The notes: generated by a model not told the origin, from the letters alone. 64,000 nucleotides of DNA from Streptomyces paradoxus (GCF_014202475.1 NZ_JACHGV010000020.1:43972-107971); one strand, 5' to 3'. Shown: positions 33,985 to 42,822, counted from the stretch's first letter. Made by a program: numbers and translations.

Positions 33985-34452
33985 TCAGGCCGTTGCGGGC
34001 CAGAACTGCACGAGGTACCTCTCCGCGCCTTCGCCAATACCCTCCTCCTCCGACAGTGCCGCAGCTTCGTCACGCCCAGCACAGCTCACCCGGACCCGCC
34101 ACGAACCGCCCGAATCGGCAAGGGTGATCACGTCGTCGGCGCGGCCCAAGCTCATTGACCACACGGCCACTTCACCGCTGGTCGACTCGAAGTCGGTCTC
34201 AGCCTGCTCGTCCCACAGTGAAGGATCCTGCTCGGGCGGCTCCCCGTCCCACACCTCCACGGTGACCGCAGCGGTATGCGTGTGGCCGGCACTGAAGATG
34301 TCCAGACGCCCCGGAAAGTCGTTCAGGAAGTCGCCCTGCTTGAAGTCGTCAGGGAAGGGGACGGGCAGATCACCGTCATCGGACTCCTGAAGCCCGAACC
34401 CGTGATACCCCACATCCGCATCAAGGTGTTGCTGCCGGACAAGTTCGGCCAC
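33985..34452 (-). CDS. Putative nuclease inhibitor (ComJ/Nin-like), paralogue of 63,008-63,529
   Basis: A 155-residue cytoplasmic protein, acidic, from a GTG with AAAGGAG 6 bases upstream. Landmarks are GYHGFGLQES, VTVEVWDGEPPE, SWRVRVSCAGRDEA and RYLVQFWPA. The protein at 63,008-63,529 shares VRLEVWDGPA, QYHIRVMCRGRD and WVIQMWPA in the same order, so the two are homologous. Each lies tail-to-tail with a NucA/NucB-type nuclease gene, here a pseudogene. From memory, Bacillus Nin (ComJ) has a comparable order (SYHQFTVFQ, DYQLTCW, DTYIIDAV), which suggests an inhibitor of the partner nuclease. Function is inferred. Confidence 0.6.
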   Translation of the reverse strand: MAELVRQQHLDADVGYHGFGLQESDDGDLPVPFPDDFKQGDFLNDFPGRLDIFSAGHTHTAAVTVEVWDGEPPEQDPSLWDEQAETDFESTSGEVAVWSMSLGRADDVITLADSGGSWRVRVSCAGRDEAAALSEEEGIGEGAERYLVQFWPATA

Positions 34453-34663
34453 AAGAACTCCTTTGGCACGACAGACGACTGGTCATCCCCGTGATCCTTT
34501 AGTCGGCCCCCTCCAGATGCGCAGTGGCATCGCCTTCTGGCCAGCGCCAGCCCTTCTGACCGCCAAGATGGCTGAACTCGCCTTGTCGCTGCGACGTCAT
34601 ACGAGACTGACGTGGTTGCAGCGCATCAGACGCCGCTTCCTCGGGTGCTTTAGAGCACGTGTC

Positions 34664-34745
34664 GTCGACTAACCCTCCCCACGAGGCCCTCGGCCGCCCC
34701 TCGCTTGAGGGGCGGCCGAGGGCCTCGTGGGGAGGGTTAGTCGAC
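34664..34745. terminator. 82-bp palindrome with 39-base arms
   Basis: Arms of 39 bases match perfectly around a GCTT loop, from GTCGACTAACCCTCCCC to GGGGAGGGTTAGTCGAC. The right arm contains the last codons and stop of the ASCH-like gene. It probably works as a terminator for that gene, but is unusually long. Confidence 0.7.
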
Positions 34746-35030
34746 CAGCTCGATACCAATGGCCAGGCACCCCAGCCGTTCCTTGTCCGGCGGATAGATG
34801 CGCCGGATGTTGGCCAGTTGCTCCTCACGCGAAGCCCCGGGATTCACCTGGGAGGGCCCTTCGACGTCCAGGAGGTCCTCGAACGAGGCGTACTCGGCGA
34901 CGCGTGTCACCCGCGTCATGCATGACCGGTCGGTGTCCTTCACGACGAACCGGATCAGGTCACCGACCGCCAAGCATGCGAACTTCGGGTACTTCACCCG
35001 CACTTCCCGGGTCTTGCGGCCAGCGGCCAC
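34737..35030 (-). CDS. ASCH/PUA-like domain protein, 5' end uncertain
   Basis: The 97-residue frame from the GTG at 35030 has RVKYPKFACLAVGDLIRFVV, YASFEDLLDVEG and REEQLANIRRIYPPDKE, the layout of small ASCH-fold RNA-binding proteins (YqfB-like). The homologous N-terminal strand (RVIELNLYPQYFDL) is encoded directly upstream in the same frame, but without a start codon. An ATG at about 35,092 would reach it only through a single-base frameshift. Either the gene is damaged at its 5' end or a shortened protein is made. The 3' end lies within the long palindrome. Confidence 0.6.
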   Translation of the reverse strand: MAAGRKTREVRVKYPKFACLAVGDLIRFVVKDTDRSCMTRVTRVAEYASFEDLLDVEGPSQVNPGASREEQLANIRRIYPPDKERLGCLAIGIELVD

Positions 35031-35092
35031 GAGATCGAAGTACTGGGGGTACAGGTTCAGCTCGATGACACGGGCTGAGGTGGGTTCATGTA

Positions 35093-35404
35093 GTCGGGCT
35101 CCCTGCGGGCAAGGACATCAGCCGCGACAGCTCCGCAGCCGTCGCCCAGGGCTGGATCACCGAGGATGCCGAGGGACTCCTGGGCATCACGGCCGAGGGC
35201 AGAGCGCTCTCCACAAGGCTGCGGCCCTCCAGGACGAGCTCTGGGCGGAAAGGCAGCGGATGTCGGTCGCGGCCGCCCTCGCCACTGCGGTGGCCAGGCT
35301 CTTCCTCGCGGGTCCCAGCCCTCCCCCTCATCCCTTGGTGTCTCGTCGCCCTGGAAACCGTACCGGGGTGACGGGTATTGAGACGCACAAGCTCAGGATC
35401 CCGG
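35093..35404. other. Region without intact gene
   Basis: About 310 bp. A rightward stretch near 35,100-35,210 translates as an HTH-like fragment (WITEDAEGLLGITAEGRAL) with no start or continuation, perhaps a relic. Confidence 0.35.
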
Positions 35405-35806
35405 TCACAGTGGAAGTTGTATGCCGAGTTCCTGCATGGCGCGCGACGGCGGGCCGCCTTCAGAGCGCTCGGTCTTGTAGCCCTTGACGCGTGGCTCGAG
35501 GGTGCGCGGGTCGACGGCTTCGGCGGGGGCACTCTTGGCGTACAGGCCGTCGGGCTCGCTGTCGCGGTCGTGGGGCAGCAGCCAGAAGACGCGCCGTCGG
35601 AAAGTACCCGAGGCGCGCGAGGCCTTGGCATCGGGGCCGAGGATGGCGTAGCCGACCATGCGGCCGTCACGGTGATAGGCCGGCTTCCCCTTGCGCGTGG
35701 GGAGCCGGTCCAGGCTCTGGCGCACATAGTCGAGCTGGTCGACATCCTCGAGCCACACGAGCTCGGCTTCGTGGCTGATCTCGTCCGCGCTGATCAGGGA
35801 ACTCAT
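35405..35806 (-). CDS. Plasmid-associated protein, DUF6009-like
   Basis: A 133-residue protein that overlaps the end of the helicase gene by 4 bp. It begins MSSLISADEISHEAELVWLE and contains RKGKPAYHRDGRMVGYAILG and TFRRRVFWLLPHDRDSE. This resembles, from memory, the DUF6009 family of Streptomyces plasmids and integrative elements. No enzyme motif is seen. Being third in the primase-helicase operon suggests a replication or copy-control accessory role. Confidence 0.65.
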   Translation of the reverse strand: MSSLISADEISHEAELVWLEDVDQLDYVRQSLDRLPTRKGKPAYHRDGRMVGYAILGPDAKASRASGTFRRRVFWLLPHDRDSEPDGLYAKSAPAEAVDPRTLEPRVKGYKTERSEGGPPSRAMQELGIQLPL

Positions 35807-37323
35807 ACGCCGGCGTCCCTCTCCTCGTCGGTGAGCAGTCCGATGCCCGGGTAGTACTTGCGCTGGTTGGACACTTTCATCTCCTTGGGCGAGGCCAGTC
35901 CAACCAGTTCCCTGGTCCGGGAGGCGAACGCACGGGACGAGATGAGCTGCGCGCCTTCATTCTGGCACCAGGCGGTGTAGGCGGCGTAGAGCGCCGTCTG
36001 CTCGGCGCGCAGGTCGGGGCCCAGGCGGCAGCATTCTTCGTAGAAGCGGCCGGTGTGGTCCTCGGTCTCGGCGTAGGCGGTCGTGGCGATACGGACGCGT
36101 TCGGGACCGGTGAGGTCACGGTCGCCCCCGAGGTAGCGGCGGGCGCCGTCGATGAGCCAGGCGAGAATGCCAGGGCCCTCTTCCATGACGAGGAGGTCGG
36201 CCAGGTTGTCGATCTTGCGGTCGTCGGGGACGACGCGCTCGAACGGGATCAGGCGCATGCGGCGCCAGAAAGCGAAGCCGCCGGTGCCGACTTCGGGCTT
36301 GTGATTGCCCAGCAGCCAGAGTTTGTGGGTGGGTTCGAAGCTGAAGGGGTCCTGCCGCATGCGGCGGGCCTTGATGCGGTCGCCACCGGTCAGCAATTTC
36401 ACCCGGGCTTCGTCGAACTTGTCACCGGGCTTAATCTCCGAGCAGACGTAGACACGCCGGCCGTGGAGTTCGGCGAGGTCGGTGGGGTGGCCTTCGAACG
36501 GCTTGGCCATCAGGAAGCCAGGCGGGGCCGCGTCGGCGTAGTCGCCGAGCAGTTTCATCATGACGTCCAGGAGGACGGACTTGCCGTTCTTACCCGTTCC
36601 CCACAGGAAGGGAAGGATCTGGGCTCCGACGTCCCCGGTGATCGAGTACCCGAGCAGCAGGTGCAGGTAGTCAATCATCTCTTGGCCTTCGGCGTCGTCG
36701 CCGAAGGTATCGGTCAGAAAGCGCAGCCAGCGCGGGACAGGCATCTGCTGCGGGCCGACAGTGGTCGAGCGGGAGTGGAAGTCCTTGTTCGGGTCGGGAG
36801 CCCTCAGCAGCCCGGTGCGCAGGTCGACAACCCCGCGCGGGGTGCACAGGGCGTAGGGGTCGGCGTCCAGGCGGTCTGCCTTGAGGACCATGCCGGGCGC
36901 GGACCTGGCCTGGGTGAGCATCGCGTTCATGCCTGAGGTCGACATCGCACGAGTGCGGTGCTTGTGCAGGGCGGTGGTGGTGAACAGGCCGCGCGGGTCG
37001 TGGGTGGCAATGGTCTCGGCCAAGTCGCCGGCCGCCCACAGGACGGTGTCCTCATCATCGATCTGCCAGCGGGTGGTGTCCCACCGGTACCAGCCGATGT
37101 TGGGTACGTGGCGGAAGTCGTTGGCGTAGAGCTTGACGAACAGCTTGGCATTGCCGCGGTCGGTCAGGGTATCCGGCAGGAGGCCGTTGGAAGTTGCCTC
37201 GCCGACAGGTCGCTCAGTGGTGGCCTGGGCTGGCAGCGGCGTGGTGGAGTTCTGTGCGCGGATCTGGGCGGCGACGGCTTCAGGGTCGAACTCGAAGAGC
37301 GTCTCGTTGCTGGGCGACGTCAC
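35803..37323 (-). CDS. Plasmid/phage replication helicase (D5/P4-type, SF3)
   Basis: A 506-residue protein. The N-terminal D5-like region runs to ~200 (WYRWDTTRWQIDDEDTVLWA). The helicase domain has the P-loop WGTGKNGKSVLLDVMM, Walker B-like RRVYVCSEIKPGDKF, sensor GGDRIKARRMRQDPFSF and HKLWLLGNHKPEV, followed by the arginine-finger region WRRMRLIPFERVV. A C-terminal wing domain ends near YYPGIGLLTDEERD. P4-family proteins unwind the origin during plasmid or phage replication. It overlaps the upstream primase-polymerase gene by 4 bp. With the iteron array beyond that gene, it forms a replication module. Confidence 0.9.
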   Translation of the reverse strand: MTSPSNETLFEFDPEAVAAQIRAQNSTTPLPAQATTERPVGEATSNGLLPDTLTDRGNAKLFVKLYANDFRHVPNIGWYRWDTTRWQIDDEDTVLWAAGDLAETIATHDPRGLFTTTALHKHRTRAMSTSGMNAMLTQARSAPGMVLKADRLDADPYALCTPRGVVDLRTGLLRAPDPNKDFHSRSTTVGPQQMPVPRWLRFLTDTFGDDAEGQEMIDYLHLLLGYSITGDVGAQILPFLWGTGKNGKSVLLDVMMKLLGDYADAAPPGFLMAKPFEGHPTDLAELHGRRVYVCSEIKPGDKFDEARVKLLTGGDRIKARRMRQDPFSFEPTHKLWLLGNHKPEVGTGGFAFWRRMRLIPFERVVPDDRKIDNLADLLVMEEGPGILAWLIDGARRYLGGDRDLTGPERVRIATTAYAETEDHTGRFYEECCRLGPDLRAEQTALYAAYTAWCQNEGAQLISSRAFASRTRELVGLASPKEMKVSNQRKYYPGIGLLTDEERDAGV

Positions 37324-38435
37324 GGGCGCCTCCCCGTGGCGTTGAGGGGCCTTTCTAGACCTGCGGCGAGACCACTGTGGATGATCTGCTCGATGCGCCG
37401 CTCCTGGCCCGGTCGGGCCGCGGCCGCGGTGTCCTTGAGTGCCTGCTCGGCTTCCTGCTGGGAGAGGCGGCCAGCGGCGATGAGGCCGCCAAGGGTGTAG
37501 GCGGCCCGGTTGAGGGTGTCGGAGAAGCCGGCGCCCTGGGCGACTTGGCCACAGGCCTCAACCGGTGCCAGGACAGCCGCGAGGGTGCGCTCGGCTTGAC
37601 CGCGGCCGCCGCCGGCAGCGAGAACAGCCTGCTGGGCACGTGGGGGCACGGGGCGGGGAGCGGGAATGGTGGGTGCTGGCAGGTGACCAGTGCGATCGAG
37701 TTCCTGGGCGAGCCACAGGGGGAGGGCAGCGGGCTCGCGGGCTTCGTCGACGGGGGTATAGGTGCCGTGGTGGGTGGTGGTACCAGGGGCGATGATGTAG
37801 CTGCCGTGGGCGCGGATGTCGACCTGCCAGGCCAGGGCGCGGCCGGGGCTGGAGCCGGCAGAGGACTTCCATTGACGGTTGCCGGTGGCCCGGTACCAGA
37901 CGTGGAGGCCCCCGGAGGGGGTGCGTACGCGCAGGGTGGTGGTGTCGGCGGCGGGGCTCTGCTGGCCGCGGAGGGCAGCGAGTACGGCGAGGGTGTGGAA
38001 TCCGTTGGCGAGGCCTGTGAGGTTGACGTGGTCGCCGATGGGGATGCCGGGCAGGATCCGGTCACGCGCGGGGGGCTCAGCGTCGTGAGCGTCGATGTCG
38101 ATGACGACCAGGCCAGCGGGGCCGCAGGAGACGCCGATGCCGAATTCCGGGTGCTGCCCCCACCACTGCTGGATGCGGTCCTGGTTGAGGGTGGCCGCGT
38201 GGAAGCTGTGGCACCAGCGGCTTGTGCGAAGGCAGGGGCAGTTGGTCGGGGCGTGGGAGTTGGCGCGGCACTCGTTGCAGTTCGCGGCTGGTGTCTTGCG
38301 GCCCGGGGCGAGGGGGTGCACGGGCCAGCCTCTGCGGGCGCACGCCTGTGCGAGGGCAAGGGACGGAGCGACTGAAGAAGCGGGGATAGCGGGGTCGCTT
38401 GAGTCGCTGCGGGAAAACTGCAGCTCAGCAGGCAT
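37320..38435 (-). CDS. Bifunctional DNA primase/polymerase (prim-pol)
   Basis: A 371-residue protein. The archaeo-eukaryotic primase fold is shown by VVIDIDAHD (metal-binding Asp-x-Asp), RTPSGGLHVWYRATG and VDIRAHGSYIIAPG (third acidic residue and His). A Cys-rich patch (CNECRANSHAPTNCPCLRT, ~residues 53-70) may bind zinc. The C-terminal helical part (TLNRAAYTLGGLIAAGRLSQ) resembles PriCT-type domains. AGGGGGTG precedes the ATG. The first codons overlap the iteron repeats, so replication protein binding could affect its expression. It should prime synthesis at the adjacent origin, working with the SF3 helicase downstream. Confidence 0.9.
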   Translation of the reverse strand: MPAELQFSRSDSSDPAIPASSVAPSLALAQACARRGWPVHPLAPGRKTPAANCNECRANSHAPTNCPCLRTSRWCHSFHAATLNQDRIQQWWGQHPEFGIGVSCGPAGLVVIDIDAHDAEPPARDRILPGIPIGDHVNLTGLANGFHTLAVLAALRGQQSPAADTTTLRVRTPSGGLHVWYRATGNRQWKSSAGSSPGRALAWQVDIRAHGSYIIAPGTTTHHGTYTPVDEAREPAALPLWLAQELDRTGHLPAPTIPAPRPVPPRAQQAVLAAGGGRGQAERTLAAVLAPVEACGQVAQGAGFSDTLNRAAYTLGGLIAAGRLSQQEAEQALKDTAAAARPGQERRIEQIIHSGLAAGLERPLNATGRRP

Positions 38436-38895
38436 CTACACCCCCTATCAGCGACCGAAGCGACTCAACGACGGACACAGACTAGCGAACGGGGCCGGTG
38501 GGGTCGCGGAGCACATGCGGAACAACGGTGACGCCGTGTCGATGATGCGACCGGCGAGCCTCCGTCCAGCGACCGGGCGGGAGACGCAGCGACTGAGGAC
38601 CGCTCGGTCGCTCCTGATAGACAACGGCAAACAACCAGTTCAAGCCGGGTGAGAAGCCTGAACAGCGACTGAAGCGACTGAAGCTCCCCGTATATAACGC
38701 ACACGCACACACTCTCTGGATCTCGTATATGCCAACCCTGAGTCGCTTGAGTCGCTCTTCAGCCACGGAGAACGTGTTGACCTGCAGTTTTCCCTGCTTT
38801 GTCAACCAGCGACCGAAGGATTGCCCGGTCGCTGGCTGTTCAGTCGCTGTCCTGTGTGGAGTACAGCGACCCAAGCGACTGAAGCGACCGAACCT
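38368..38895. repeat. Iteron array, candidate replication origin
   Basis: At least fifteen copies of AGCGAC(T/C)(G/C)AA, often as tandem pairs 9 bp apart, occur in both orientations. Examples are at 38,450-38,468, 38,662-38,683, 38,741-38,757 (inverted), 38,807-38,818 and 38,864-38,893. A 13-base inverted pair, GGGAAAACTGCAG at 38,411 and CTGCAGTTTTCCC at 38,783, brackets most of it. The array starts inside the 5' end of the prim-pol gene and fills the gap to the next gene. Clustered iterons next to replication genes are typical of plasmid origins. Confidence 0.75.
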
Positions 38896-38902
38896 CAGGC
38901 CA

Positions 38903-40387
38903 TCAGGCGGCTTCGAGGAGCAGGGGCTTGTCGGGGTCGTCCACGCGTAGGGGAAGAAGTGGGCCCGTGAACGAGCTGTCCTCCGGGTGTTCCTCAGCCA
39001 GCCGGAAGGCCGTTCTCACCGCCTCACGAACGCGCGTCCGATACCGCTGCTCCTGCTCGTAGTGGGCTTGGCGAGCCCGACGCGCGTACTGCTCGCGGGC
39101 CTCGTCGTCGTCCTGGTCCTGACCGAAGCCGGGGTCGTTCAGGCGGGGGCCGCCGGCGAAGGCCACAGTGTCGGGCATGTCGGTCTGCTGGAGGTGCAGG
39201 GCCGCACACGCCGCGTAGAGGCGGCGGGAGAGACCGAGGTGGATGCCGGTGCCGGGGATGCGGGCGGTGATGAACGCGGTGGCGTCCGTGTGCGACGCCA
39301 GGCTCCCCTCGGTGTCCACCTGCTGTGCGCGCAGCCGACGTCGCAGGCCGGTGGTGGATTCGTCGTGTTCCAGCAGTGTCAGAGAACCCGTGCGGTGACG
39401 CCCGCGCTCCGTTCGGTCGCGGCGCATCGGGACGACGCGCCGCTGCTCCACGGCCCCGAAGGCCAAGGCCTGGTACGTCAGGAGCTGCTGCCGGGTGACG
39501 GCCATCAGGGCCTCAGGGTCATCGGCGACGTAATCCTCCGCGTCGCCCTGCGGACTGCCGGCCGGGGAGGCGCCGGTCTGCGGCCCGCCGTGGGGGTGGG
39601 CCGTATGCAGGGCCAGGAACAGGTGGTCCTGCTCCCACTTGCCGGGCTTATTGCCGGGCAGCGACGTGCCGCAGAGGACCTGCCGGTGTGCCATGCCGGG
39701 CATGAGGGCGCTGCCACCGTCCAGCTGGATTCTCCCGTTCTTCAGCACGCCGGCGCCGAGATGCCGGGCTGCCTTCGCCTCGATCAGCCAGGGCAGGCCG
39801 GCGGCGCGGTGGTTGCCCCACAGGTCGGGCAGCTTGGCAGCCGGGTCGGTGAAGCCGGGCAGGCCACCCGGGCCTCGGGCTTCGAGATGCCAGGTGCTTC
39901 CCAGGCCGGCCATCCCGGCGCAGAGCCAGTGCGCCATCGTCATGCCCAAGTGGTAGCCGAAGGCGGAGTGGGCGCTGCGCTCACTGCCTTACTGGTAGAG
40001 GGCGTTCACGAAGAGCCTGCGGCCAGCCGCGGGCGCGGGTGCGGGCACGTCCTTGAGCTGGAGGTAGGCCTGGAGGGGGGCAGTACGGGAGATGAGCTCG
40101 TTGACGGCGAGCCAGGGGGTGCGGCGCAGCCACGGGGTCAGGTCGCGCCCGACGCCCTTGGCCGCGAGGAGGACCTGCCGCCAGGTCGTGGTCGCCAGGT
40201 AGGTCCCGTACGAAGGCATGTCGGCCACCCCCGGCCACGGCTGGGTGGCACCCCTCCACAGAGGTTCGGGAGGCCGCCGCAGCGAGCTGAAGTCGCGTAC
40301 GACGACGGGTATGTCCAGGGCGTCGGTCGGGCTGAAGGCGAAGTCGCCCGCGTCGTGAGGGGGCTGCATGATCACCCAGCCTGTCAT
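38903..40387 (-). pseudogene. Plasmid protein gene split by an in-frame TAA
   Basis: Two frames, 39,989-40,387 (132 residues, MTGWVIMQPPHDAGDFAFSP to LFVNALYQ) and 38,903-39,949 (348 residues from a TTG), lie in the same frame. They are separated only by a TAA at 39,989-39,991 and 13 sense codons (GSERSAHSAFGYH) that lead smoothly into LGMTMAHWLCAGMAGLGS. Without that stop the gene would encode ~494 residues. The downstream part has GLPWLIEAKAARHLGAG, a motif reminiscent of proteins common on Streptomyces plasmids. Function unknown. Either the gene is broken or two polypeptides are made. Confidence 0.65.
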
Positions 40388-40628
40388 GGGGCACCGACAT
40401 CAGTCGCAGCTTTCGCCGAGCGGTCGGTGAGGAGAGCGGGCACCGGGGGATTCTGGCCGCCCGTTTCGCCGAGTTCGAGGCGAAGGAGGACGAGCGGCGG
40501 ACTCGTCCCAGGCACCCCTGCTGCTGTCGATGCGCACGGGCGCGGGCGCGCCGATGGACCTTCTCCGCCGCAAGCTGCCCGAGCGGTGACATCCATCAGC
40601 TGGCAGAGATGGTGCTTACCGTGGGGCC
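40388..40628. other. Intergenic region
   Basis: About 240 bp between the split gene and the next frame. Nothing convincing is seen. Confidence 0.4.
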
Positions 40629-40958
40629 GTGACCACTGCCTCCGATGACGCGGCCAAGCCAGTGCCGGTGCGCGTCGCGCTGCCCGCCGACCCAGTGCTG
40701 GGTCAGCCGGAACAGGAGGTCGTGGCGCGTCTGTGGAGGCGGCGGCAGACCGAGGCGGGGTGGGTGTTCCTCGTAGGGCTGCCGTCGTACCGGGACATCG
40801 AAAACGCGATGATTGCAGCGCGTAAGGCACTGTGCTCGACATGCCCTCTTATGGAGGAATGGCAGTTGGTTGGTAGCAGGGGAAGGCGGAGGCCGGGGGC
40901 TTTCATTGCGTCCGGTATCAGGAGCTGGACCCGCTCCATACAGCTGACTCGTAGTTGA
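40629..40958 (+). CDS. Hypothetical protein, doubtful
   Basis: A 109-residue frame from a GTG. The first ~60 residues (PVRVALPADPVLGQPEQEVV, then GWVFLVGLPSYRD) look protein-like. The tail runs into the 3' end of the convergent gene at 40,918, which suggests that it was truncated or has lost its original end. Function unknown. Confidence 0.35.
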   Translation: MTTASDDAAKPVPVRVALPADPVLGQPEQEVVARLWRRRQTEAGWVFLVGLPSYRDIENAMIAARKALCSTCPLMEEWQLVGSRGRRRPGAFIASGIRSWTRSIQLTRS

Positions 40959-41793
40959 AGCCGGGGGAGACTTCCACGTCCAGGCTGCTGGAGGCGTTCT
41001 TGGGCAGGTCGAACGCGTAGGTGGCGACGGACTTCTTCCCGGGCAGAAGGGTGCCGGTCACTCCATTGATGCCCTTGGCGCTGTCGAAGATCGTCTCGGC
41101 TGAGCGTCCATCGGCGTCCTTGGCTTGAATGGAGAGGAGATCAAGGTCGACCCTCTTGCCGGACCCGTTGGTCACGGTGACGTCGACGGCCACCGCCTTG
41201 TCGCCGGGTGTGTATCCGGCCGCACTATCGGAGGGAGTGAACGGACGAGGCGCGGATACTTGCACCTGGAGACCGTCCTGGTAGCGCTGCGCCGTATTGA
41301 ACTGCAATGCCCCGCTGGTGGGCGCCGTGGTCCCCGGCGAGGTGGCCGTGCTCGGGGCTGGGGTGGTGGGAGCAGTGGTCTTGGTCGGGCTGATCTCCTT
41401 GGAGACGTCGTCGAAGACGTTGGCGATGATCACGATCCCGATGATCGACATCACGATGGCGAGGCCCCCGAGAATGGCTCCGGCGATCGACATCCGCCGG
41501 TTGGTGGCGTAGCCCTGTTTCGCGCGGCGGGCGCCGATGATCCCAAGGACCAGGGCCACGATGCCCAAGATGCCCGCCATCCAGAACAGGATCGGGATGA
41601 TCCCGGAGATGAGACCGATGATGCCCAGGATCAGGGCCGCGATGCCCAAGCCGTTCCGCGGCGCCGTCGAGGCCGGCCTCCCCGGGCCCGAGGGATCCGG
41701 GGCGCTCCAACCAGAGGCACCCGGGGGCGGAGGCGGAGGCGGCGTTCCCTTGTCCTGGTGCGGGGGCCGCTTCGGTTCGTTCGGATCTGCCAT
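40918..41793 (-). CDS. Membrane protein with DUF4190-like and DUF4352-like parts
   Basis: A 291-residue protein. A Pro-rich cytoplasmic N-terminus (KGTPPPPPPPGASGW) is followed by two or three transmembrane helices (~50-125; LGIAALILGIIGLISGIIPI, GGLAIVMSIIGIVIIANVF) with an ARRAKQG loop, the DUF4190 pattern. A Thr/Pro-rich linker follows, then an extracellular beta domain with VAVDVTVTNGSGKRVDLD and VATYAFDLPKNASS, as in DUF4352 immunoglobulin-like domains. The role is unknown, probably surface-located. Confidence 0.8.
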   Translation of the reverse strand: MADPNEPKRPPHQDKGTPPPPPPPGASGWSAPDPSGPGRPASTAPRNGLGIAALILGIIGLISGIIPILFWMAGILGIVALVLGIIGARRAKQGYATNRRMSIAGAILGGLAIVMSIIGIVIIANVFDDVSKEISPTKTTAPTTPAPSTATSPGTTAPTSGALQFNTAQRYQDGLQVQVSAPRPFTPSDSAAGYTPGDKAVAVDVTVTNGSGKRVDLDLLSIQAKDADGRSAETIFDSAKGINGVTGTLLPGKKSVATYAFDLPKNASSSLDVEVSPGFNYESAVWSGSSS

Positions 41794-42167
41794 CGTGGAT
41801 CACTCCTCACCACAATGATGCGGACATAGTGGGAGAAACACCCAACGAATCAGCAACGCTCGGTGAGCCGGACGGGGCGTGGCGTCGGTGATCTGGAGGG
41901 CGTGCTCGTAGGCCTTGCTCTTGCCGGTGATCAAGTCGGCCGTTGCCGGATCTGCTCGAATGCGGCCGGATCCCACAGGGCCGGTACCACGCTGGCCCTC
42001 TACCTACGGGTGATCACTGCAACCGCTCCGAATAGCGCACGCTCGGAGTACTGCCTCTTCACCAGTTGCCCGCCCCGACCTCTCCCTTTGCCGACGTCGC
42101 CCCCCTGCAGCCCGCCGCTTTACAAGCCGTCAGGCACGACAGCGGGGCCGGCGGCGAGCGCTGCCTT
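41794..42167. other. Region without supported gene
   Basis: About 370 bp between two leftward genes. Frames are short and broken. Confidence 0.4.
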
Positions 42168-42686
42168 TTATTGGGGGCGGCGTCCGGTGATGCCCCCGCC
42201 CAGGTCGTCGGGCAGGGCAATGCGGGCGGTGATGCGTTTGCCGACCGGCTCCTGCTGGGCCTCGAAGCCCTGGGAGACGGCCATAACGATCTCCAGTCCG
42301 TGCTGCCCGACCCTGCCCGCATCGGCGGCTCGCGCCACCGGCAGGACCGGATCGCTGTCCCACACGACAACTTCCACCACCGAGCCTGCGATGCGCAGTT
42401 GCATCAGCACCGGCCCGGGAGCGTACTTGAGGGCGTTGGTGACCAGCTCGCTGACCACCAGCTGGGTCAGGTCCATCGCGCGAGCGGACACCGGCAGGCC
42501 GTGCTCGGCCTGGACGCGGGTGAGGAAGTCCACCGCGCGGTGGCGTGCCTCGGCGATGCAGGAGCTGTCGCCGTCCAGGGCGAGGGTGTCCTGTATGGAA
42601 GGGGCGCCAGGCATGACGCTGCCTTCATCATCGGGGACTGATTCAGCCGGATCCACGCTTGTTCCCCCGTTCATCCGCCCGCGCAT
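42168..42686 (-). CDS. Anti-sigma-type serine kinase (HATPase_c)
   Basis: A 172-residue RsbW/SpoIIAB-like ATP-binding protein. The N box is LTQLVVSELVTNALKYAPG. The VVEVVVWDSDP strand with its Asp and GQHGLEIVMAVSQGF complete the Bergerat fold, and the C-terminus ends in RITARIALP. An internal ATG at 42614 (MPGAPSIQDTLALDG) is a reasonable shorter start. It is divergent from a STAS-domain gene, the usual partner, which suggests a partner-switching pair. Many Streptomyces carry dozens of such kinases with unknown sigma targets. Confidence 0.8.
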   Translation of the reverse strand: MRGRMNGGTSVDPAESVPDDEGSVMPGAPSIQDTLALDGDSSCIAEARHRAVDFLTRVQAEHGLPVSARAMDLTQLVVSELVTNALKYAPGPVLMQLRIAGSVVEVVVWDSDPVLPVARAADAGRVGQHGLEIVMAVSQGFEAQQEPVGKRITARIALPDDLGGGITGRRPQ

Positions 42687-42822
42687 ACCCCGGACTCTGC
42701 CTCACATGCCGTGAGCTCGGTTACGCAGAGGGTCGAACGAGTGTTCACCGTAGTGTTGGGGCAGGCTGCCAACGCGCATCGTGTCGGGGCCTGAGCAATC
42801 AGCGAGCGCAGTCGAGGAAACG

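Noticed and set aside
40384..40842. Leftward 152-codon frame overlapping the small rightward gene.
   Set aside because: Composition is Pro/Arg/Ala shadow-like and it overlaps another frame; no motif.
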